From: Mercenaria mercenaria
Taxonomy: Eukaryota; Mollusca; Bivalvia; Venerida; Veneridae
Direction of reading: 5' to 3'
Length of the DNA stretch: 64,000 nucleotides
Assembly (NCBI RefSeq): GCF_021730395.1
Contig: NC_069368.1
Span: forward strand, 18,618,001-18,682,000
Shown here piece by piece: positions 57,601-64,000 of this stretch. Position numbers and translations under genes: made by a program. The notes beneath the pieces are model-generated. The model was not told where the DNA came from. It worked only from the letters and a program-made list of their open reading frames with translations, and did not search any database. Numbering within the stretch: the stretch's first letter is position 1; every line of letters starts with the position of its first letter.

Positions 57601-60600
57601 CTGTATCGGGTTAGAATATTGGTCCGACAATAAGAAAGACATAAATATTACACGTTACCTGTTTGAAACATTACCGTAGAAATAGTACCTTAAATTTTAA
57701 ATTATGAAAAACGATTAAAAATTAACGCAAGTTGCTTATATATTGTATCTAAGACTGAGTATATAATTCTTAAGTCTTGATCTGATCATTTTGAGGCATT
57801 TAATTTAAGAATTTCAGAAACTTCCTAATATTACATAATTGCCATGTGGCCGCTCTTGCAGATAGTCCTACCTATCAAGCCATTTTAATCCCCAATTATA
57901 ACTGGATTATTGCGGGAAGAGCTTTTATCAATTTACACATGTTGTCAGATAGTGACAACAGAAAATGTTTGAAGTCTATTAAAATAAATTCAGATGAACT
58001 ATTTAAGCTGAAATTTAGATATAATGTTATTTGTGTCACACATCAGATATCAAAACAAGAAAAAATAAGAGCAAAATCAGAATTTTGCCAACTTGGCATA
58101 ACTGATATTGTGCCTGTATTGAAAACTACATTAGTCCGATATCTGCCCGATATATTTTACCTGCGGGAAGCCGGCAGTGATTTTCGACTTTACATGAATA
58201 TATTTCATATCAAAAGCCACTTGTTTTAGAGTTGTCAGTGTTCAGCAAGAAAGCTTTATCACTTTTTAGTTCATTATCACAAAAGATATTAACCTTAGAA
58301 GTGATGGGAAGTTGAAGTTGATCACACCGTTGCTGTGTATCACCAAATTATAATCGTCAATGCCCGACAACTTGTCTGCTGCAGCACTGAAATGTAAAGT
58401 TACACGGTAAGCAATATTTTTGCAGAGTTGTCGATCCTGAAATCATTTTCACATTTCTGAAGAGGAAAAGGAAGAAAGACAACTCCACATTGGTGGATTC
58501 TATTAGAGGCTTAATATAGAGGCTAATATACCATGAGGTGAAGTTGCAGGAAATTTCATACACTAGTACAGCAAAGGCTGTATACAAAAGCTAAGGTTAA
58601 AATACATCGCAAATGCATAAGTAGGCCTTGAAATGAAACAAGCGCCAGGAAGGTTAACTTTACTGATGGATTGTTCGTATAACCTCTTAGAAACTTCTCA
58701 TCAGAAAAAAAAATAATTCAAAATTTAATTTCTTTCTTCTATTTTTTTTTCAAATAAAACGACTGCTTTATCACGCACGTATTTCAGATTTCCCAACACC
58801 TGGATGAACTGTAATTGTATCTTTATTTAATGTTGGTTTTTTTTAAAGTTTGCGACCAGCATGGATCCAGACCAGCCTGCGCATCCGCGCAGTCTGGTCA
58901 GGATCCATGCTGTTCGCTTTTAAAGTCTATTGAAATTGGAGAAACTGTTAGCGAACAGCATGGGTCCTGACCAGACTGCGCGGATGGTCTGGATCCATGC
59001 CGGTCGCAAACCCACTATGTTGGTTTTCTCGTGGCACGGCTCAAATTATTTTAAAATATACTTCAATAAAAATACAGATGTATATAAATACCAACAAGAA
59101 AGCGTAAATGTGTACGACCTCTGGTATTATTTTTAAAGTGTAAAAGAAACAAAGAAATCTCATACACAGAAAATTGGGTTCGACCCTGCCTTGGTCCACA
59201 AATTTTGCCAAAAACAACACATACCAACGACCAAGTTAATTACAGCCCCCAAAATAACAATTTAATCAAAATCAATCCATTTTTTAAATCATAGAAATAC
59301 CCAGCGATTTCATATGAGAGGTGTTTTAAGACTGACGTCGGGACTTTGTTTGCAATGCGCGTGACTGCGCAAATAACATGAGTAAATTTTTACTATTAAA
59401 AATATAACTACTAAATCTAGCTTTTAAACAACATCAAGTTAAAAAATGTAAGATTAAAATAATTTTCACTTAGATTCTACATTTTCGCTAGTAGCAAGGT
59501 TCATTTCGGTACACAAAACTATGCATGTGGTTCAAATTTGAAGGCTGTAGCTTGAGAAATGTGAAAGTGGGTCACTAGGTCAAAATCAAGGTCAAATTTT
59601 ATTTCGGAGCACAAAACTATGCAAGTGGTCCAAATTTGAAGCCTGTACCTTCAGAAATGTGAAAGTAGGTCACTAGGTCAATCTCAAGATCAAAGTTCAT
59701 TTCAGTACACAAAACTATGCTTGTGGTTCAAATTTGAAGGCTGTAGCTTGAGAAATGTGAAAGTAGGTCACTAGGTCAAAATCAAGGTCAAATTTTATTT
59801 TGGAACAAAAAACTATGCATTGGTCCAAATTTGAAGCCTGTACCTTCAAAAATGTGAAAGTAGGTCACTAGGTTAATGTCAGTTTTTTTCGGTTCACAAA
59901 CCTATGCATGTGGTCCAAATTTGAAGGCTGTAGCTACAGAAATGTGAAAGTAGGTCACTAGGTCAAGATCAAGGTCAACTCATGTCAAGGTTCATCTTGC
60001 CACTCAAAACAATACATGTGGTCCAAATTTGAATGATGTAAGTTATGGACATGAAGGTTCTAGGTTTTTCCCTATATAAGTCTATATGAACCATATGACG
60101 CCTGGGGCGGGGCCATATTTGACCCTAGAGGGATAATTTGAACAAACTTGGTAGAGAACCACTAAATGATGCTACATTACAAAATATCAAAGCCATAGTC
60201 TTTGTGGTTTGGACAAGAAGATTTTCAAAGTTTTTCCCTTTATAAGTCTATGTAAACCATGTGTCCCCCAGGGCGGAGCCATATTTGACCCTAGGGGAAT
60301 AATTTGAACAATCTTAGTAGAGGACCACTAGATGATGTCATATACAAAATATCAAAGCCCTAGGCCCTGTGGTTTTGGACAAGAGGTTTTTCAAAGCTTT
60401 TTCCTATATAAGTCTATATAAACCATGTGACCCCCGGGGCGGGGCCATATTTGACCCCAGGGAAATAATCTGAACAATCTTGGTAGAGGACCACTAGATT
60501 TGCTACATACCAAATATCAAAGCCCTAGGCCCTATGGTTTTGGACAAGATCAGAAACCGTTTTAACTGTTCCTGACCAATGTGACCTTGACTTTTGACCT

Positions 60601-62314
60601 AATGACCTAAAAATCAATAGGGATCATCTGCTGGTCATGGCCAACCTAACAATCAATTTTCCTGACATTAGGCCTAAACGTTCTAGAGTTATTGCCTTGA
60701 AACCATTTTACTGTTCCTGGTCACTGTGACCTTGACCTTTGACATACTGACCTCAAAATCAATAGAGGTCAGCTGCTGGTCATGACCAACCTCCCTATCA
60801 ACTTTCGTGACCCTAGGCCTAAGCGTTCTTGAGTTATCATCCGGAAACCATTTTACTGTTCAGGGTCACTGTGACCTTGACCTTTAACATACTGACTCAA
60901 AATCAATAGGGGTCATCTGCTGGTCATTACCAACCTCCCTATCAACTTTCATGATCCTAGGCCCAAGTGTTCTTGAGTTATCATCCGGAAACCGTTTTAC
61001 TATTCAGGGTCACTGTGACCTTGACCTTTGACATACAGACCTCAAAATCAATAGGGGTCATCTCCTGGTGATGACCAACCTCCCTATCAATTGTCATGAT
61101 CCTAGGCCCAAGCGTTCTTGAGTTATCATCCGGAAACGGATTGGTCTACATTCCGACCGACCGACCTCTGCAAAACAATATACCCCTCCTTCTTCGAAGG
61201 GGGGTATAAAAATACAGCCTCTATCGCATACACAAGCTAAATGTTGACAGACGACAGACGGACGCCGGACATCGAGCGACCACAATAACTCACCTGAGCA
61301 CTCTCGCAAAAATCAAGCAATTTATGACATAATTATAATACTGCTTAAAAGCTTTTTTACAATCTACTGAATATTTCTATAACCAAAGAGTGTTTTAAAA
61401 TAGGCATGTCTTGCCATACTTATTGGACTACTTTCGTGGCCAAAACAATATTTTGACAGTAGGTCTAGCTTCGTTCACAAAAATTAATATATTATGGTGA
61501 CTTTTTGGTTGTGGTCGACAGCTGTGCTCACGCTGAAAACCTAAGATTTGTTAACCTCAGATCCCCTTTCTAAATTCCAGTTTGTTTAGTTCTGCTCATT
61601 GTTTTCTCGTTTAGGGCAAACTCATTATTTTAACTGGGGACCATACGCCGCTTTTCATGGAATTACACACTAGTGTAGCATTGAAGGTTCCATGTGCACC
61701 GCCGTATGAACACATCTGCGGATGTCTCTAAATTGTTTTTTGTACTTCTAACATGTGTAAATGTTGAGTTCTGCTCAACCCGGGGCTAGAGGGCGTGGAC
61801 AGTAGCATGCATTTCCACTACCGTCCATGAACAGGCTCAATGAAACCGAGCCTGCAACATTTTCGTTTTTGTTGTGTTGAGCGACCTGTGGAGTTTCCAC
61901 TTTTTCTATTTGTTACAAAAACTGGCTAACAATTAAAGGCTCCCAATAGCCTTAAAGTTAAAAATGTATTATTTAAATCAGACCTTTTCTTGAAAAATGA
62001 ATAAACTGCAAACTATTTCATGCAGTTTGATAAATCTGTAGTTATTACAATTTACTCCAGTCAGAAACTTTCAGTTTTAGGTCACTGTGGAGCAAACCTT
62101 CCCCAAACCTGCTGCTTTGTGTTTTACTTACAACAACTAGTAAATTGTTAGTTTTGGGTTTAACGCCGTTTTTAACAGTATTTCAGAGATAGCTAAGTAT
62201 TTACTTATCATATAGGGTAAGATCCGGAACCCAAACTTTATTTTGTGGGATAATGATATCGTTGATTCCCTCATACCGACTGGCATTCCATGTCAACCTG
62301 CAATCTTCCCATTC
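46225..62314 (-). CDS. cys-loop ligand-gated ion channel, nicotinic-receptor-type subunit (six exons seen)
   Basis: Exons 62205-62314, 58294-58386, 55621-55861, 50509-50704, 47779-47975 and 46225-46641 splice in matching phases to about 417 residues. It should form a pentameric membrane channel. In order: EWEDCRLTWNASRYEG and WVPDL of the binding domain; SGIDDYNLVIHSNG; the cys-loop CAVDVTHFPFDFQVC and FGSWAY; WHVYN; TM1 (LFYALNLLFPCFLISSVAVL); TM2 led by GEKVSLEITVLLSL; TM3 (MYFIISMVLVGFSCLTTVIV); a cytoplasmic loop of about 130 residues with an amphipathic helix; TM4; and a short tail. Glu before Lys at the TM2 start suggests cation selectivity. Loop C lacks the adjacent Cys pair of alpha subunits, so I call it non-alpha-like. 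The first N-terminal exons are not identified. The first exon seen is 110 bases, the size of the equivalent conserved exon in nicotinic genes. Confidence 0.9.
46890..47155. other. short open stretch in receptor intron, unrecognised
   Basis: An 86-residue reverse-strand frame shows no motif. CCGGAGAATGCC and CCAAGTGTCATTAC resemble words at 56875-56940 (CCGGAGAATACC, CCGAGTGTCATTAC), so both may be relics of one repeat. Confidence 0.25.
47157..47401. mobile_element. MITE with GGGCCCAGTTGTTCGAA-type ends
   Basis: Left GGGCCCAGTTGTTCGAAACT and TTAACAGGCGGTTAAG; right TTTAACAGCGGGTTAAAG and TTCGAACAACTGGATCC. Inverted ends of about 24 bases plus subterminal repeats; about 245 bp, non-coding. It lies in the last receptor intron. 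Confidence 0.8.
47477..47768 (+). mobile_element. tRNA-derived SINE of a bivalve type
   Basis: The head reads GGCCTCCGTGGCCGAGTGG with A box at 47487-47497 and B box GGTTCGAGCCT near 47540. A body follows (GGTTCTACCCAGGTGCCC, CACCTGGGGTCTTCCTCC, TGACCTATAATTGTGTCGGT) and an AAC/A-rich tail to about 47768. It resembles the V-/Meta-type SINEs described in molluscs (for example RUDI); exact family not verified. Inserted antisense to the receptor gene, 10 bases from a splice donor. Confidence 0.85.
47779..47975 (-). CDS. receptor exon: TM3 and start of cytoplasmic loop
   Basis: Two bases plus 65 codons: YFIISMVLVGFSCLTTVIVL, then NIHFKGYEVRPLPRRVRR. I place the donor at GTG|GTAGGT, giving phase 0 as the next exon needs; a GT four bases further would break the frame. 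A SINE starts 10 bases into the intron. Confidence 0.88.
48000..50500. other. receptor intron, nothing recognised
   Basis: AT-rich intron between the TM1-TM2 and TM3 exons. A short hairpin of AAGCGACTG and CAGTCGCTT occurs near 50112-50196; otherwise no recognised repeat. Confidence 0.45.
50509..50704 (-). CDS. receptor exon: TM1 and TM2
   Basis: 65 codons plus one base. RRPLFYALNLLFPCFLISSV (TM1), then LPPASGEKVSLEITVLLSLA and VFQLIVLELMPPSG (TM2 and linker). Donor GTAAGC. Confidence 0.95.
50780..51016. repeat. family A element in receptor intron
   Basis: Full-length copy, GAGCCGCACCATGAG to TCATGGCGCGGCTC. It ends 76 bases upstream, in gene orientation, of the acceptor of the TM1-TM2 exon (50509-50704). 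Confidence 0.88.
51545..51620. repeat. (GA)n(TA)n microsatellite
   Basis: About 13 GA units followed by about 25 TA units in the receptor intron. Confidence 0.95.
53188..53621. mobile_element. MITE with GGGGTCAAATTTAAC-type inverted ends
   Basis: Left ACCAGGGGTCAAATTTAACA and ATAGTTTGTACTAGCT; right AGCTTGTATGCTTGTCTAAA and TTTGAACCCTGTAG. Ends are diverged; the inside is rich in CTAGCTGAAATTAG words. Receptor intron. Confidence 0.65.
54373..54607. repeat. family A element in receptor intron
   Basis: Full-length copy, AAGCCGCGCCATAAG to TCATGGCGCGGCTC, in the same large intron as the copy at 50780. Confidence 0.88.
55621..55861 (-). CDS. receptor exon: cys-loop to loop C
   Basis: One base plus 80 codons. 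CAVDVTHFPFDFQVC has 13 residues between the Cys, followed by NLTFGSWAYSG and WHVYNIP; loop C reads TYYGQDPYPTL without a Cys pair. Donor GTAAGA. Confidence 0.95.
55911..56111. mobile_element. MITE with TACTGTA ends
   Basis: Left TACTGTAAAACCATTAATAT then TCGTGGG; right CCCACGAAATTAAATCATTC then TACAGTA; 201 bp. It sits 49 bases upstream, in gene orientation, of the receptor cys-loop exon acceptor. Confidence 0.8.
57846..58229 (+). CDS. unrecognised 127-codon open frame in receptor intron
   Basis: On the strand opposite the receptor, a frame without an in-frame ATG at its start runs to TAG/TAA at 58229. The composition is protein-like (WIIAGRAFINLHML, ITDIVPVLKTTL). No motif is recognised and no splice borders are clear. 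It may be a fragment of an unknown transposon gene or chance. Confidence 0.2.
   Translation: MAALADSPTYQAILIPNYNWIIAGRAFINLHMLSDSDNRKCLKSIKINSDELFKLKFRYNVICVTHQISKQEKIRAKSEFCQLGITDIVPVLKTTLVRYLPDIFYLREAGSDFRLYMNIFHIKSHLF
58294..58386 (-). CDS. receptor exon: pre-cys-loop segment
   Basis: One base, 30 codons, two bases. Joined to its neighbour it reads NAAADKLSGIDDYNLVIHSN, then GVINFNFPSLL, matching NNADG...V.Y.G.V.W.PP. The donor is AAG|GTTAAT. Confidence 0.85.
58850..59042. repeat. family A element, one end missing
   Basis: Starts at TGCGACCAGCATGGATCC without the usual 30-base outer end and runs to TCTCGTGGCACGGCTC. Receptor intron. Confidence 0.8.
59480..61208 (+). repeat. composite element of three consecutive tandem-repeat modules
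   Basis: Module 1: about five units of about 98 bp (CACTAGGTC at 59572, 59670, 59768, 59864, 59954). Module 2: about three units of about 165 bp (CCTATATAAGTCTATATGAA, GGGGCGGGGCCATATTTGAC). Module 3: four units of about 144 bp (GTCACTGTGACCTTGACC near 60720, 60865, 61008). It ends with a CCTTCTTCGAAGGGG palindrome near 61187-61203. Non-coding. Confidence 0.8.
61556..61912 (+). repeat. dispersed repeat family C, copy 3
   Basis: Near-full-length match to 5145-5510, starting CCTCAGATCCCC and ending GTGGAGTTTCCACTTTTTC. It keeps both hairpins. It lies in the receptor gene, 5' of exon 58294-58386 and 3' of exon 62205-62314. Confidence 0.75.
62205..62314 (-). CDS. receptor exon: mid ligand-binding domain
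   Basis: 36 codons plus two bases, acceptor TTACAG, donor GTAAAT. Encodes EWEDCRLTWNASRYEG, IIIPQNKVWVPDLTLYD, the family WxDxRLxW...IWxPDIxLYN block. Confidence 0.92.
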
Positions 62315-62748
62315 CTGTAATATATTAGAATTAAAGGTACTTACACAAATAAAACTAAGTCTGAAACTTTATATTTAGCCTGATTCACTGAATCACCAGG
62401 TACAAGCAAATGCTACAATAAAAACGTATTGAAGCAATGCGGAAAATTTAGAATGACCGACATCCATTTCGTTTACGGATTTTCTATAAGTAGAGATCTT
62501 CTGGCTGATACAGAGGATGAAAATAATGATTTCTTTTGTAAACACTATTTCCCGCCTACTGGGTTTGTCTGTTACTAATTTAAGCGTCGATTCAGGTATG
62601 ATTTTCATTATTTCTGAATGGATTTTAAAATAAAGCACAGAAACTAATACAGACATAACACTGTTTTATGCATGATTTTTCATGTTTCTTTTCTTTTTCA
62701 TTCAAAGATAAAGAAATATCGAACAAATATTTTTCAATCTTTTTTTAT

Positions 62749-62907
62749 TCATTCACATAAAAACTGACTCGGAATCCATCCGACTTCAAAGAGGAATTCG
62801 TTAACGTGCACTGACTGACCGACGAAATTCGAAAGGTAAACGATAAAAAATGTAGCGATCAAAACGGATTCTGAAATAGCAATTATCGTAACTCTATCAA
62901 TCCTCAT
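62749..62907 (-). CDS. possible signal-peptide exon of the receptor gene
   Basis: A 52-codon frame starting ATG at 62907: MRIDRVTIIAISESV then LIATFFIVYLSNFVG. It has a charged start and a long hydrophobic core like a signal peptide, and it lies 590 bases upstream of the first sure receptor exon. The exon between (family KNQ...W segment) was not found, and no strong donor is evident, so the link is speculative. Confidence 0.25.
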   Translation of the reverse strand: MRIDRVTIIAISESVLIATFFIVYLSNFVGQSVHVNEFLFEVGWIPSQFLCE

Positions 62908-62909
62908 TG

Positions 62910-63330
62910 AAAAACTTGCTGTCCTTAATTATAAAAAAAACTACGATATCTGATGAACATTCTCTTCTAATAGTATCGTTTTGTAGATCAATGACACTCT
63001 GTGGTAACTTAACTTGCTGACAAAGAAAATTGGCAGTAACCTTCACTTCGAAGCTTACAGAATATGTACCGTGTATAGAGTTATAACCCCGATGCCATTT
63101 TACCCCTATTGCCGAATACCAGTGCTTAAAGCCTTACATGGTACGCCCAGACGGGCCGCATATAGAGGTTCAAACCACTTGGGTAATGGTACCATCACTC
63201 ATTATTTAAAAAAAAGAAAGAAATACTGCACACTACTCTTCCCATAGAGCCTGTACCAGCAAGTACATTTAATTTAACAAACCTTGAAAATATACCGGTA
63301 ATTGCTGAAATGTTACAATTGTACAAAAAA
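62910..63330. other. stretch with nothing recognised
   Basis: Lies between the possible signal-peptide exon and the LINE fragment. A 77-residue frame (63014-63247) has no motif; it may be part of the LINE 3' untranslated region or flanking sequence. Confidence 0.3.
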
Positions 63331-63840
63331 CTACCTGCTGGTATCGCATATAAAACAATTATCAAAAAATTTAAAACAATGCTGTGAAGTCCCTGAAATA
63401 CAGTGTCTTAAGATTTTTTTTAATGTATCAAGTGTTTTACTTTTGCCTAGTTCTAACGGCTGTTCATTCCACAGTTTTAGACCAATAGTACGGAAACTTC
63501 TATCATCAAATGTTTTGCACTTGTTGTATGGAACAACATAACGACATTCAGAATTTTCTGACGATCTCAAACCTTGTCTACTAGGAACATACTCTGTAAA
63601 TACATAGGTGCTCTACCAATGTGATAGCTATACATGGCAGAAATTATCTTAAACTCAATCCTTGCTTTCACCGCCAACCAATGTAAGTCATATAATGCTT
63701 GTTTGGAACTGTCAAATTTCTTCCTGTTAAGGACAAGTTTTGCGCACATGTTTTGAATACGTTGCATCTTACGCACCTCACAGTTAGCTACACCATACAG
63801 TATGACATTGCAGTAATCCAGATGTGAAATAACTATAGAG
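63331..63840 (-). pseudogene. non-LTR retrotransposon (LINE) ORF2, 3' end
   Basis: The reverse strand reads SHLDYCNVILYGVANCEV, RKMQRIQNMCAKLVLN, LYDLHWLAVKARIEFKIISA, then EYVPSRQGLRSS, DDRSFRTIGLKLWNEQPLEL and TLDTLKKILR. This is the characteristic region after the reverse transcriptase in Jockey/CR1/L2-type LINEs. One frameshift near 63600 separates the two halves, and the reverse transcriptase core would lie beyond the window or is lost. A decayed, 5'-truncated copy is likely. Confidence 0.8.
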
Positions 63841-64000
63841 ACAAAACTAATATTTCAGTGGCTGCTTTTGTTAAATATTATCGGATGTTCATAATTCGTA
63901 TGTACTAGTAATTCAACATGGCTGTACGACATTTGCGATTTAATGATCTTTATAGTTCAAGGTTTTGTTAAGAAATTCACAAATATATCTAATTGTGCTT

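Overview
The window looks like nuclear DNA of a bivalve mollusc, most likely a heterodont such as a venerid clam. This rests on AT-rich sequence with long introns, animal gene families (receptor tyrosine phosphatase, SLC5 transporter, cys-loop receptor, WAP-domain secreted protein), and repeat types I know from bivalve genomes. These include tRNA-head SINEs, palindromic MITEs and modular tandem-repeat elements. The species assignment is inference.

Layout: 1-1293 is the 3' part of a mariner element. 2208-8029 (+) holds eight exons of a receptor-type tyrosine phosphatase, whose 5' exons are not seen; the gene ends after one PTP domain. 8890-14940 has no recognisable gene. 15038-21240 (+) is a three-exon gene, with matching splice phases, for a secreted Gly/Met-rich protein carrying an N-terminal Cys module and a C-terminal WAP domain. 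21300-28300 is repeat-rich and without a clear gene; it includes an approximately 1.9 kb element with inverted tandem arrays. 28627-36117 is a tandem segmental duplication of about 3-4 kb units, differentially interrupted by transposons and carrying decayed LINE-like coding fragments. 38211-40070 (+) is an intronless SLC5-family sodium/solute symporter. 40807-42210 is a tandem-repeat element with a two-monomer higher-order pattern. 46225-62314 (-) is a cys-loop receptor (nicotinic-type subunit) with six contiguous exons from mid ligand-binding domain to TM4. 63331-63840 (-) is the 3' end of a non-LTR retrotransposon.

The four host genes belong to different processes: signalling, extracellular matrix, solute transport and ligand-gated ion flux. 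I see no operon-like or functional linkage between them. The main interest is in gene evolution and in repeat-gene interaction. The phosphatase shows a compensated double indel over its YINAN motif. Transposon sequence forms the splice acceptor of the Met-rich exon. A SINE lies 10 bases from a receptor splice donor. Inverted repeats flank a phosphatase exon. A foldback element has its unoccupied site preserved in a neighbouring paralogous segment.
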